Position numbers and translations under genes: made by a program
Part shown: one piece after another, positions 9,635 through 19,425 of the stretch
Numbering within the stretch: the stretch's first letter is position 1
Layout of the letters: the number at the start of each line of letters is the position of its first letter
Notes under the pieces: model-generated
Database searches by the model: none
The model's input: the letters and a program-made list of their open reading frames with translations, nothing else
Told to the model about the DNA's origin: nothing
Assembly (NCBI GenBank): GCA_965230375.1
Contig: CBDDKU010000002.1
Coordinates: forward strand, 62,001-126,000
Source: CBDDKU01 sp965230375
Lineage (GTDB): Bacteria > Bacteroidota > Bacteroidia > Flavobacteriales_D > Cryomorphaceae
Length of the DNA stretch: 64,000 bases
Direction of reading: 5' to 3'

Positions 9635-10456
9635 TTGAACACACTTCTATCCATTCACTGGGACGTTGACCCAGAAGCCTTTACCATCCCTTTTATTGAT
9701 TGGCCTGTACGCTGGTACGGAATTCTATTCGTCCTTGGCCTATTGATTAGCCAGTACATTCTCATTCACATTTTTGAGAAAGATGGAAAGACTAAAAAAC
9801 ACGTAGAAGACCTGACCATATATGTCGTAGTTGGGACAATATTAGGAGCGCGTCTTGGGCATGTGTTTTTCTACGACGCTGCATATTATTTGTCCAATCC
9901 CATTGAGATTATTCAGATTCAAAAAGGTGGACTAGCTAGCCATGGTGGAGCAATAGGGATTCTTACAGCCGTGTATTTGTTTGGAAGAAAATACAAGATG
10001 CGATTTCTCTGGATCATGGATAGAATCGTTATCGTAACGTGCATTACCGGAGCGTGTATACGAGTTGGAAATTTGGTCAATTCCGAGATTTTAGGAAAAG
10101 TCACCACACTCCCCTGGGGCTTTAAATTCGTCAACGCCTACCCTCCTGAATTAGGTTTGGATCCCAGACATCCTGCTCAGCTTTACGAAGCTATTTATTG
10201 TGTCATTTTGTTCTTCATACTCTACTACTTCTGGAAGAACAAAGTGATAAGCAAAAAGAATGGGTTCTTGTTTGGCTTGTTTATGGTCGTACTGTTCACC
10301 TTGCGTTTTCTTGATGAGTTTTTGAAAATCAATCAGGAAGCTTTTGAGAATGACCTGATCTTGAACATGGGGCAAATTCTCAGTATCCCCTTTGTTATTT
10401 TCGGCTCTGTGTTGCTTTGGAGAGCGTATAGCGGCAAAGCCACTGTGGGTGCATGA
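9635..10456 (+). CDS. lgt: Prolipoprotein diacylglyceryl transferase
   Basis: Inner-membrane enzyme that moves a diacylglyceryl group from phosphatidylglycerol to the lipobox cysteine of prolipoproteins, the first step of lipoprotein maturation. The 273 residues include the family N-terminus (IHWDVDPEAF), several membrane segments, the HGGAIG motif holding the key His, and the Lgt signature in RVGNLVNSEILG. The only plausible start in frame is TTG 9635, since a stop lies upstream and no ATG precedes the conserved N-terminus. It overlaps the next gene by an ATGA junction, so the two are translationally coupled. Its substrates in this window would include the lipobox proteins at 39049 and 62422. 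Confidence 0.95.
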   Translation: MNTLLSIHWDVDPEAFTIPFIDWPVRWYGILFVLGLLISQYILIHIFEKDGKTKKHVEDLTIYVVVGTILGARLGHVFFYDAAYYLSNPIEIIQIQKGGLASHGGAIGILTAVYLFGRKYKMRFLWIMDRIVIVTCITGACIRVGNLVNSEILGKVTTLPWGFKFVNAYPPELGLDPRHPAQLYEAIYCVILFFILYYFWKNKVISKKNGFLFGLFMVVLFTLRFLDEFLKINQEAFENDLILNMGQILSIPFVIFGSVLLWRAYSGKATVGA

Positions 10457-11526
10457 TGCGTAAATGGGGCATATGGCTTATCCTGTTTCTCCCATCCATC
10501 TCAATTGCACAATCCCCAGATTTTCAGCGGTACCAGGATATCGTTGAAAAGCCACGACTCGAATCGAATTTCCGTATCGGATTCTATAATCTCGAAAACC
10601 TGTTCGACCTTGAAGACGATAGCCTGACTCGAGATGAAGCCTTCACCCCCGAAGGCAAAAACAGATACACTTTTGACCGCTACAAGAAGAAATCAAACGG
10701 AATAGCTCGAACCATTTTAGCCCTGGGTGGTTGGGAACCCATGGAGTTGTTGGGGCTTTGTGAAGTAGAGTCGAAATGGGTTTTAGACGGCCTAGTTCAA
10801 TTCTCCCCATTAAAAAATGCAGGATACGAGATCATTCATCGAGACTCACCTGACCGAAGGGGCATCGATATTGCTTGTTTATACAGGCCAGAGCGCTTTA
10901 ATGTGATTCTCTACAAGTACTTTCGAGTTAAGTTTCCTCACGACCCAGAGCGCACCACGCGAGATATGCTCTACGTAAAGGGCATCTTACCAAATCAAGA
11001 TACCTTACACTATTTTATAAACCACTGGCCATCGCGCTATGGTGGGCAATTTGTCTCTGAAGAAAACCGAAAGTACGTGGCCAGTCTGCTCCGACAAAAA
11101 GTAGATAGCCTGGAAGCTAAATTCGCATCACCAAAAATTGTGATTTGTGGTGACCTGAATGATGAACCTTCGGACATTAGCGTATTGGAAGTCCTCGATG
11201 CAAAGGATCCTTATGCCGAAAATGCGTCTGGATTGTTGAATTTCATGCTCCCTATTCAATACCATTTTGGGACGCATTCATTCGCAGGAGAATGGGGAGT
11301 TTTGGATCAATTTATTGTGTCCAGTAATTTTCTGTATTCAAGTAGGACGTCCACCACTCCAGGTTCAGTAGGAATTTTTGACGCTCCATGGCTATTGACT
11401 AAAAATGCGGCAGGAGAAGATGTTCCGTTTAGAACATTTCAAGGCCCTGCCTACAAAGGTGGCTACAGCGATCACCTACCCATCATACTTGATCTATACC
11501 TTGAAACAAAAAACGCCCCTGAGTAA
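10453..11526 (+). CDS. Exported endonuclease/exonuclease/phosphatase-family protein
   Basis: A 357-residue protein with a signal peptide ending SISIAQ and an endonuclease/exonuclease/phosphatase (EEP) fold. Visible catalytic landmarks: FYNLENLFD near the N-terminus, the metal-binding Glu in GLCEVES, INHWPSRYGG, GDLNDEPSD, and the terminal SDHLPI motif. EEP proteins hydrolyse phosphodiester or phosphomonoester bonds; the substrate here could be DNA, RNA or a phospholipid head group and cannot be decided. The start is ATG 10453 overlapping the lgt stop, or the adjacent ATG 10456. Its 3' end carries the hairpin that terminates convergent gyrB transcription. Confidence 0.88.
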   Translation: MMRKWGIWLILFLPSISIAQSPDFQRYQDIVEKPRLESNFRIGFYNLENLFDLEDDSLTRDEAFTPEGKNRYTFDRYKKKSNGIARTILALGGWEPMELLGLCEVESKWVLDGLVQFSPLKNAGYEIIHRDSPDRRGIDIACLYRPERFNVILYKYFRVKFPHDPERTTRDMLYVKGILPNQDTLHYFINHWPSRYGGQFVSEENRKYVASLLRQKVDSLEAKFASPKIVICGDLNDEPSDISVLEVLDAKDPYAENASGLLNFMLPIQYHFGTHSFAGEWGVLDQFIVSSNFLYSSRTSTTPGSVGIFDAPWLLTKNAAGEDVPFRTFQGPAYKGGYSDHLPIILDLYLETKNAPE

Positions 11527-11535
11527 TCAGAGGCG
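11508..11535 (-). terminator. Terminator for gyrB inside the end of the convergent gene
   Basis: A 9-bp stem with one mismatch (arms 11514-11522 and 11527-11535, loop GTAA) is followed on the minus strand by six T (11513-11508). The loop contains the TAA stop of the plus-strand EEP gene, so the terminator overlaps coding sequence. It may work in both directions. Confidence 0.7.
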
Positions 11536-11559
11536 CTTTCCAATCGAACTTAAAATATC

Positions 11560-13520
11560 TTAAACGTCAATATTCGCATATTTGGCGTTCTTTTCAATGA
11601 ACTCTCTACGTGGTGGTACATCATCACCCATGAGCATTGAAAATACGTGATCGGCTTCAGCAGCGTTGTCTATGGTAACTTGACGCAATGTTCTGTACTC
11701 CGGATTCATTGTCGTATCCCAAAGTTGCTCGGCGTTCATCTCTCCAAGACCCTTATAGCGCTGTTGGTTCACACTAGATTCTTTTCCGCTCCCCTTCATA
11801 TCTGCTACAATCTCTTGTCGCTGCTCTTCATTCCACGCATATTTCATTGTCGAACCTTTCTTCAACAAATACAATGGTGGAGTAGCGATGTAGATGTACC
11901 CCGCTTCGATAAGCTCCCGCATATGGCGGAAGAAGAATGTCAGGATTAAGGTCTCGATGTGACTACCATCGACGTCGGCATCACACATGATTACGATCTT
12001 GTGGTAGCGAAGCTTTTCAGTGTTCAGCGCTTTCGCATCTTCTTCCGTTCCCACGGTCACACACCAAGGGCCGTGTAAATATTTTTGATCTCTTCGTTCT
12101 CGAAGATTTTGTGGTGCATGGCTTTCTCCACGTTCAGGATCTTACCACGAAGTGGAAGGATCGCTTGCGTGTGGCGGTCACGACCTTGCTTGGCCGTACC
12201 ACCTGCCGAATCACCCTCAACGAGGTAGATCTCGCAATTCTCAGGGTTTCTATCAGCACAATCACTGAGCTTCCCAGGGAGACCAGATCCAGTCAAGACA
12301 TTCTTACGCTGTACCATCTCACGAGCCTTTCTGGCTGCGTGTCTGGCTTGAGCTGCAAGAATCACCTTATTTACAATGGCTCTGGCTTCATTTGGATTTT
12401 CTTCCAAGTAATTGGTCAGCATTTCAGAAACCGCCTGAGATACCGGCGCATTCACCTCTCGGTTACCCAATTTGGTTTTAGTCTGACCTTCAAACTGCGG
12501 CTCAGCAACCTTTACCGAAATAACGGCAGTTAAACCTTCTCGGAAATCATCTCCTGCAATATCAAATTTGAGTTTCGATAGCATCCCAGAATCTTCTGCG
12601 TACTTCTTGAGCGTGGCAGTCAGTCCACGGCGGAATCCCTGCAAGTGAGTTCCCCCTTCATATGTATTGATATTGTTTACATATGCGTGAATGTTCTCCG
12701 TAAACGAGGTATTGTAAATCAAGGCAACTTCAACGGGTATACCATTCTTTTCGCCTTCCATGTGGATTGGGTTCGCAATGAGCTTTTCTCTCGTGCCATC
12801 CAAATATTCAACAAACTCGTAAAGTCCACCTTCTGAGAAAAAAGACTCGGAAATAGGGTTTCCGTCATCATCTAGCTCGCGGTCATCAATTAGCGTGATA
12901 CGAATACCCTTGTTCAGGAATGCAAGCTCTCGCATTCTGCTGGCAAGCGTATCAAAATTGTACACTGTGCTTTCGAAGATCGTAGGGTCTGGCTGAAAAA
13001 GAACGGTTGTTCCCGTTTTATCGGTTTCTCCAATTACCTCAACGTCGGCCTTTGGTTTACCTATCGAGTATTCTTGTTGCCAAATTTTACCATCGCGATG
13101 AACAGTGGCTCTCAAGAGTATGGAAAGGGCGTTTACACAACTCACCCCTACTCCGTGAAGTCCACCAGAAACTTTGTAAGTGTCTTTATCGAATTTTCCA
13201 CCTGCGTGAAGAACAGTCATTACGACTTCGAGAGCCGACTTTCCTTCTTTTTCGTGAAAGCCTGTAGGAATACCACGCCCGTTGTCGCTAACGGTGATTG
13301 AGTTGTCTTTGTTTATCGTAACACTAATCTCGTCACAATATCCTGCCAAAGCTTCATCAATGGAGTTATCCACTACTTCATATACCAAGTGGTGAAGACC
13401 TTTTGTCCCCACATCACCAATATACATTGCGGGTCTTTTACGAACCGCTTCAAGACCTTCTAAGACCTGAATATTCCCTGCGGAATACTCGCGCTTTTTC
13501 TCATTCTGATCGTCTGACAT
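11560..13520 (-). CDS. gyrB: DNA gyrase subunit B, reading frame broken by a 2-nt indel
   Basis: ATPase subunit of DNA gyrase, which introduces negative supercoils. Upstream part (13520-12057, 487 residues): GHKL ATPase with VVDNSIDEALAG and DNGRGIPTG, transducer domain, and the start of the TOPRIM domain with EGDSAGG. Downstream part (12060-11560, 166 residues): the rest of TOPRIM with DADVDGSH, and the usual C-terminus with QRYKGLGEMN. Together 653 residues, normal for Bacteroidota GyrB. The parts are in different frames: the minus strand reads GGT GTG TGA where the family has Gly-Val-Thr-Val-Gly, as if a TG unit were added. The junction makes a GTGA stop/start overlap inside the active-site domain. 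A TATTTTTG -7-like box lies at 13560-13553. Confidence 0.93.
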
Positions 13521-13552
13521 ATTCTTCTTTTAATTCAGAAAATTGATTCAAA

Positions 13553-13560
13553 CAAAAATA
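13553..13560 (-). promoter_or_regulatory. Possible -7 element of the gyrB promoter
   Basis: The minus strand reads TATTTTTG, an exact match to the Bacteroidota TANNTTTG element, 33 nt before the gyrB ATG. I do not find a matching TTG at the expected spacing, so this is tentative. Confidence 0.35.
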
Positions 13561-13700
13561 CGAATAATAAAAGGTTAAATCGCGGCTAAAAGGCGCGTAA
13601 ACACTGGACATTTTCAACAATTACACCCGGTTATTAACAGGATGGGAATCCGTGATAAAATGGGTGTTGAAAATCTGGTAAAAACCGATTGAAAATAGAC

Positions 13701-15434
13701 CTAAAAACTATACTTAGCTCCTCCCATCAAGAATACCCTTTGAGCGGGGAATCGGTAGTAGATATCATACTTCGTTCCGGTCAAGTTGTTGGCTTCGATA
13801 AAAGCGCTTAATCTTTTGGTGTATCGGTACTCTATCGATAGCGAAAGATCCACATAGCCATCGAGCTCTACTTGATAAACCATGTCATCATTTTGAGCTA
13901 CATCGGCTACAGGCAAGAATGAGAATACCTGACGCTTGCCTATCCAGGCCAGATCAGCTCCTATCACAAACTTATCGAATAGGCTATACTTTCCGTGCAA
14001 ACCAATTCGGTGACTCGGCAAATGCCAAGCTTCTTTCTGCGAATCGGTGTCGTAAGAAAACAGCTCTCCACGAAGTGCCGCTTCCCATTTGGTTCCAAAT
14101 TCGTAAGACAATTCTCCGAGAATAGTGAAGGTCTTCACATCGTCGTAGAACACACCAAATCTATTTTCGGTACTCACCGACACATCGTTGTAAAACAAGG
14201 CCAAATCATCAACCCGATCAAAAGATAAGGTTGCATTGAAGCTCATTCTATCGCTAATCGCACCCCGAATACCCGCATAGAAATTGTACTTCTCTACTTC
14301 GTTTTTAAGGGCAACAGATGATAGCATATATGGGTTGCGAGCCGTCAATGTGCGGTAGCTCGTTCTTCGAACTTCTCCAGTTAATCCGGCGTAAGGCACA
14401 AATACATCATCGAAGAGCGAATAGCTCACTTCCAATGTTGGAAAAGCATGGAACTTAGCTTGATTAGAGAATTGACCAAAAATCGAAATCCCAGCAAGCG
14501 CTGTAAAATCACCTTTGGTCAGGAGCACCTGCGGAGCTAATTCCAAGATTGCATTGTTCTGGTCGTACCCGAGAACTTGAATCCCTGTTGTGTCATTCAT
14601 ATAGTCGAATGGATCCACAGCAGCGAGATTTGAGCTCAAGAAGTCGAAGGATGCGTCCATATTGTAGAACAAATCTCCACGAATTGACTGAAGGTTTCCT
14701 CCGGCCTTGATCCCAAACTCACTCGATTCGTATCGGTCGCCCATGTAATAAGCATTCAGACTGATGTCGTGATTGATTCGAGAAGAATCTCGGTAATAGC
14801 TCTTCCAGTTAGCATCGAGGTCGATAATATCAAAAGTCTGGCGAATATCTTTCTTATCGACGTCTAAATCCTGAGGATCAAAACCATAGTAGTGATAGCC
14901 ATTACGCTCATATGTTAGCTTCGATTGCAAGCTATACTTTCGAAACACCTTCTTAGCCCATCCTTCTATTAGGTTTTGGTTGTATCCACTGAATGCTACA
15001 GGACCGTTTACACCATCGTGAGAAGACATATGTCGAAATCGGGCACCGTAGGCCAGATCGCGATCGCGTGTTGACGTGTACATTCCTTCGATATAAGGCG
15101 TAGCAAATGTTCCAACACCGGCTTTTACGTATCCATTGTAGAGCTTTTCGAGTGGTTCTCTTACTTTGACCTTTGCCGGCTGAATACTATCAACCGAAAT
15201 AGCCATGGCCGGACGGCGCGGGATAAGCTGGTACTTCAAACTTCCCATATCTACCGAAATATCGATTGGATCTGGAAGCACCGACATTTTAAATGCCTTT
15301 TGAACGCTCAAGCTACGGTCTCCCGTGATGACTTGAGTTTGTTCAAAACCACCTTCTGTTTCATCTTGCGCTACTGCTTCGAACCCCCAAATCAAAAGGA
15401 CTCCAGCAAACAAATATTTGAATGTGCTTCTCAT
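13701..15434 (-). CDS. TonB-dependent-receptor-like outer-membrane beta-barrel protein
   Basis: A 577-residue protein with a signal peptide ending EAVAQ. It has alternating beta-strand sequence typical of TonB-dependent-receptor barrels and ends in aromatic GGAKYSF, as barrel proteins do. A full plug domain is not evident, so it may be a barrel only. The start is ATG 15434, one base after the TAA of the upstream TPR gene; ten further upstream codons are open but overlap that gene and would displace the signal peptide. Tight coupling to the TPR protein suggests one outer-membrane assembly or transport unit. Ligand unknown. Confidence 0.82.
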   Translation of the reverse strand: MRSTFKYLFAGVLLIWGFEAVAQDETEGGFEQTQVITGDRSLSVQKAFKMSVLPDPIDISVDMGSLKYQLIPRRPAMAISVDSIQPAKVKVREPLEKLYNGYVKAGVGTFATPYIEGMYTSTRDRDLAYGARFRHMSSHDGVNGPVAFSGYNQNLIEGWAKKVFRKYSLQSKLTYERNGYHYYGFDPQDLDVDKKDIRQTFDIIDLDANWKSYYRDSSRINHDISLNAYYMGDRYESSEFGIKAGGNLQSIRGDLFYNMDASFDFLSSNLAAVDPFDYMNDTTGIQVLGYDQNNAILELAPQVLLTKGDFTALAGISIFGQFSNQAKFHAFPTLEVSYSLFDDVFVPYAGLTGEVRRTSYRTLTARNPYMLSSVALKNEVEKYNFYAGIRGAISDRMSFNATLSFDRVDDLALFYNDVSVSTENRFGVFYDDVKTFTILGELSYEFGTKWEAALRGELFSYDTDSQKEAWHLPSHRIGLHGKYSLFDKFVIGADLAWIGKRQVFSFLPVADVAQNDDMVYQVELDGYVDLSLSIEYRYTKRLSAFIEANNLTGTKYDIYYRFPAQRVFLMGGAKYSF

Positions 15435-15435
15435 C

Positions 15436-18400
15436 TTACTCTTCCTCCGAATTTGGTTCATCAATCAACTCATTATACGAATCTTCATAGTCCAGGGTAT
15501 CGGGACTAGCCAGCGTGTCGGCTTTTTGGATCTCTACTTCTTCTGTGGCATCGAGCGCTTCCATTTTCCCTTCAGCAATTGCAACCAAACTGGAGTCGGA
15601 AACGTTGTCGAGTACGCTTTGCAGGGTGGCTCGAGCCTGGAAATAATCATCGCGCTCCACGTAAATATCGGAGAGCAAGATGAATGCCTTAACCTTCCAG
15701 AAGGTGATGGCCGGGAAATTTTGAACCAATTCGAATACGTGGTTTTCAGCGAAATCAAGCTCTTGGTTTGCCATGGCTATTTCTGCCAATCGGTATTTCG
15801 ACTCAGCACCTTCAGCCGTATTGTCGATCATAGAGAGCTCTTCGTAAAATGGCTTGGCCAGATCGTACTTTTCCTGAGCAAAATAAATGCGAGCCTTCGT
15901 GAGTTTCGCTTCCTTCTCAATTTTCTCTGGAGTACCTGAATTAGCTAGCGCTTGGTCAGCTCCTTTTAAGGCCAGATCGTAATCCCCAATTTTGAAGGCC
16001 GTTCTCATTTTTCCAATCTGAGCTTCCAAAACATTCGTCGCAAAAGAAGCCACGCTTTCAAGTCGCACGTAGAGCGGCAAGGCCGCTTCGTAGTTCTTGC
16101 GATCGTACTGGATGGTCGCTGCTCCGAGCAGTGATGACTCCGAAAACTGACTCGTGGGCTGGTCAATCACGTAGGTAAACCCAGTCAACGCCGTATTGAA
16201 ATCGTTCTTTCTGTAAGAGCAGTCGGCGATGTAGTAGTTGGCATTCAAGGCGAAAAGACCATTTGGATAGTCGCTCAAATACTTATTGAATGCCTTGATG
16301 GCCCCATCGCAATCGGCGTCGGCAACGAGGTTCTCAGCGGCTTGGTACGACAGGCTGTCGATCTCATCGCGGCTCACTTCGTAGTCTGGAATATCCGCTA
16401 ACCACTTTGAGTACGCATCCACATCACCCAAGTCCAGGTAGATGTTTTTTAGCGTAGCAATGGCTTCATTCGACTCTGAATCCACACCGTAATCGTTAAC
16501 GACCGTTTTGAAACTAGCGATTGCTTCGTCGTAATTGTTCAGACGATAGAGCACGAGCCCGCGCTTCAAGAGCGATTTCTTTCGATACGGCGATTGTGGA
16601 AAGGAGTCCACTACGGTATTGTAATTCGAAAGTGCAGGGTTGAGCTCGTTTTGTGCGAAATAGCTTTCGCCCAGTTCAAAGTAGCTCACAGGAGCCAAAC
16701 TCGTTTCGGGGTGCTTCGCAAAGAGCTGCTCAAGCGTTTCTATCTTCTTGAAGTAATTCTCTTCGTACCCGTAGCATTGTGCCATTTGAAATAAAGCGTA
16801 GTCTTCATTGGCACCGTGCTTCTCCACCGCCTTTCCGTAATTCTCGATGGCCACCTTGTAGTTCTTTGTAACGAGATTCAAGTCACCAATTCTCAGGTGG
16901 GCATCGATTTTACGCTTGTCGTCCACCTGATTGCTCGAGATAAACTTTCGAAAAGCGGTAAGCGAACTCGGATAATCCTTTTCCTTGAAGTAGCAGTAGC
17001 CCAGATTGTATTGCACCAGGTTGTAATAATCGGTTTGGAAAGAAGCAGAGCTGCTCACAAAGGCTTTGTAGTGCACTTTGGCTTCTTCGTACTTCCCTTT
17101 GCGGTATTTCAAATCACCTAGCCAGTATTCAGAAAGAGCGACGAGCTTCGGGTCTTCCGGGTAAGTCTTGACCTTTGCGAAGGTCTCCGTTGCTTCCAGC
17201 GTTTTTCCCTTTCGCATCTGTCCCACGGCCAAGTTGTAGGCACATTCCTGGTATTTGATACGGTGATAAGGGTTTGGAGTCTTCATCTTATCGATGCTAG
17301 CCATCGCGGCCGGATAGTTCTTGGTTGAGATATAGACTTTCAACAAGAACTCGTATGCATCGTCCTTTCGCTCCGAATTCGGATATTTCTCGAGGTAAGC
17401 TTCAAAAGCTCGAATCGCTTCGTGGAAGGGGTCAAAACTCAGTTCGTAGGCAAGCTTGGCGTAATTGAAGTAAGAATCTTCCGTCACCTCTGGGTCGATT
17501 CCCATCTGTGCCGATACTTTGAAAGCATTTTGGGCGTAGTTCTTCTGATCGAGCTTCACATAGGCATCAGCCATTTGGTAGGTCGCGATTTGTACTAGGG
17601 CTTCATCATCCGACTTCGCCGCCTTCACAAAATACCCGATAGACTCTTGGTACTCACCAGTGCGGTATAGGGCATAGGCAAGCGGGTAGGCATCTTCAGC
17701 CGTTTTCTTGGAGCTATTCTCCATAAAATACCGCAGGTAAGGCACCGCCTTGGCAAACTCTTGCTTCTGATAATAGGCGTGACCAAGCAAGAGAGCAATC
17801 TCTTCCTTTCGCACCGCTTCTTCCATTTCCATCATAGGCTCAGCGTAGGCGATCAAATCATCGTACCGCTCCTGGAAATGGTAAATCTGCGTGATGTAAT
17901 AAGGCACAACCGGCTCAAAATTCGGATCGGCTTGAGCAGCTTGTAGCGCGTCAAGGGCTGTCTGGTAATTTCCTTCGGTGTAGGCGATGTGTCCGTAGTA
18001 GTAATTGCTCGGCCCCTTGTATTCGCTCTCCCCATCTTTTAGCTCATAAAACGATGCCTTGGCCAACTCATAGTCTTCCAATTCAAAAGCCGAAAATCCT
18101 TTCTTGAAAGAGATTTTCTCCTTGTCGGCCACGCTCATCTTGTAGGTATCAACCTGATCGAGCCAGTACAGCGCATCGTCGTAATCGCGGCGATTGAAAT
18201 TGTAATTGGCCAGGTCGTAGATCGCGGGATTTCTCCAATTGCTCTCCGGATGAGTGTGAACAAAGGTTTCCATCAGGTACTCTGCGTCCTTATGGAAAAG
18301 CTTCATAGTGGTGCTGGCCAGATAGTACTCGGCATTGGCGTAAAGCTCCGTATTACTGTTTTTGGCCGTTTCCAGATAATCCGAAAACATGCGTCTCGCC

Positions 18401-18549
18401 CCTTCGTATTGCTCGTAGTTCATCAGCTCCAGCGCTTCGAAGTATGGCCGATCAGAACTCCGATAAGCTTCCGTTTCTTGTGCACTTAGCTTGAAACAAG
18501 CTAGAACAGCGACAATACTGTATAGAATTACCTTCAATTTGGATTGCAT
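15436..18549 (-). CDS. Large tetratricopeptide-repeat protein, exported
   Basis: A 1037-residue protein with a signal peptide ending FKLSAQ and TPR units over nearly all the rest (recurring helical pairs such as YLLGHAYY-, YNLGYCYF- and YRLAEIAMA-like segments with conserved small and aromatic positions). The C-terminus is acidic. TPR arrays bind partner proteins, and after export this one should work in the periplasm or at the outer membrane. It is the first gene of a pair with the barrel protein at 15434, one nucleotide apart, which is strong evidence that they act together. The precise role is unknown; cell-envelope or gliding-related scaffolding is only an inference. Confidence 0.88.
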   Translation of the reverse strand: MQSKLKVILYSIVAVLACFKLSAQETEAYRSSDRPYFEALELMNYEQYEGARRMFSDYLETAKNSNTELYANAEYYLASTTMKLFHKDAEYLMETFVHTHPESNWRNPAIYDLANYNFNRRDYDDALYWLDQVDTYKMSVADKEKISFKKGFSAFELEDYELAKASFYELKDGESEYKGPSNYYYGHIAYTEGNYQTALDALQAAQADPNFEPVVPYYITQIYHFQERYDDLIAYAEPMMEMEEAVRKEEIALLLGHAYYQKQEFAKAVPYLRYFMENSSKKTAEDAYPLAYALYRTGEYQESIGYFVKAAKSDDEALVQIATYQMADAYVKLDQKNYAQNAFKVSAQMGIDPEVTEDSYFNYAKLAYELSFDPFHEAIRAFEAYLEKYPNSERKDDAYEFLLKVYISTKNYPAAMASIDKMKTPNPYHRIKYQECAYNLAVGQMRKGKTLEATETFAKVKTYPEDPKLVALSEYWLGDLKYRKGKYEEAKVHYKAFVSSSASFQTDYYNLVQYNLGYCYFKEKDYPSSLTAFRKFISSNQVDDKRKIDAHLRIGDLNLVTKNYKVAIENYGKAVEKHGANEDYALFQMAQCYGYEENYFKKIETLEQLFAKHPETSLAPVSYFELGESYFAQNELNPALSNYNTVVDSFPQSPYRKKSLLKRGLVLYRLNNYDEAIASFKTVVNDYGVDSESNEAIATLKNIYLDLGDVDAYSKWLADIPDYEVSRDEIDSLSYQAAENLVADADCDGAIKAFNKYLSDYPNGLFALNANYYIADCSYRKNDFNTALTGFTYVIDQPTSQFSESSLLGAATIQYDRKNYEAALPLYVRLESVASFATNVLEAQIGKMRTAFKIGDYDLALKGADQALANSGTPEKIEKEAKLTKARIYFAQEKYDLAKPFYEELSMIDNTAEGAESKYRLAEIAMANQELDFAENHVFELVQNFPAITFWKVKAFILLSDIYVERDDYFQARATLQSVLDNVSDSSLVAIAEGKMEALDATEEVEIQKADTLASPDTLDYEDSYNELIDEPNSEEE

Positions 18550-18729
18550 TTGCAGGTATAGGTTTTAAAGGGTTAAAATTACCTTGGAAGCAGAGGGTCA
18601 GCGGTCACCTACTCACAAAGTTTTGCACCTGAAAATGTGGAGAATCAGGCGGTAAATAAGGTGGTTTCAATGCATGGATAACGGAAATTCACCACGGTAA
18701 ATTATCTTAGCACTATCTAATATTTCCCC

Positions 18730-19425
18730 ATGGCCGAAGAAAGCATTGTAGAACTCAAAGACGTCACCATCTATCAGGGCGATCACCTTGTACTGAACGA
18801 TGTGAACGTGCAGATCAACAAAGGCGATTTCGTCTATCTAATCGGGAAAACCGGATCTGGGAAGAGTAGTCTTCTCAAAACGCTTTACGGTGCGGTAGAG
18901 CTGAAAAATGGTGAAGGACATGTGAACAGCTATGATCTCCGAAAGCTCAAGCGCAAGCAAGTGCCTTATTTGCGTCGGAGCATGGGGATCGTTTTCCAGG
19001 ACTTTGAGCTCTTACCGGATAGAAATGTTCACGACAACCTTTGGTTTGCGCTCCGTGCGACAGGCTGGAAAGGCAAGGATAAAATGAATCAGCGGATTCA
19101 GGAAGTGTTGGAGAAAGTGGGGCTCGGAACCAAGGGATATAAAATGCCCCACGAATTGTCAGGTGGAGAACAGCAGCGCGTGGCCGTGGCTCGGGCATTG
19201 CTCAATGACCCAGACCTGATTCTAGCCGATGAGCCTACGGGAAACCTCGACCCAGCAACGACAGAAGAGATTCTGAACTTGCTCTACCAGATTAGTCAGA
19301 ATGGGCGCGCGGTTATTATGGCCACCCACGACTATAAACACATGAAAAAACTTTCGTCGCACATCATACGCTGTGAAAACAGCACGGTAAGCTCAGAGGA
19401 AGTAATGGTCGCTAGTGAAGAATAG
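18730..19425 (+). CDS. ftsE: FtsE-like ABC transporter ATP-binding protein
   Basis: A 231-residue stand-alone nucleotide-binding domain. Walker A is GKTGSGKSS, the Q-loop lies in IVFQDFELLPDRNV, the signature is LSGGEQQRVAVARAL, Walker B is LILADEPTGNLDP, and the H-loop is ATHDY. Sequence and length match FtsE, the ATPase that with FtsX regulates septal wall hydrolysis at division. No FtsX gene is next to it, so the partner must be encoded elsewhere. The 3' end overlaps the convergent glycosyltransferase gene by 14 nt. Another MacB/Lol-type ATPase cannot be wholly excluded. Confidence 0.82.
   Translation: MAEESIVELKDVTIYQGDHLVLNDVNVQINKGDFVYLIGKTGSGKSSLLKTLYGAVELKNGEGHVNSYDLRKLKRKQVPYLRRSMGIVFQDFELLPDRNVHDNLWFALRATGWKGKDKMNQRIQEVLEKVGLGTKGYKMPHELSGGEQQRVAVARALLNDPDLILADEPTGNLDPATTEEILNLLYQISQNGRAVIMATHDYKHMKKLSSHIIRCENSTVSSEEVMVASEE

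Noticed and set aside
12057..12063. Classical programmed -1 or prfB-type +1 frameshift in gyrB
   Set aside because: There is no slippery heptamer, no Shine-Dalgarno-like stimulator and no CTTTGA-type site; a 2-nt expansion of the TG run explains it more simply.
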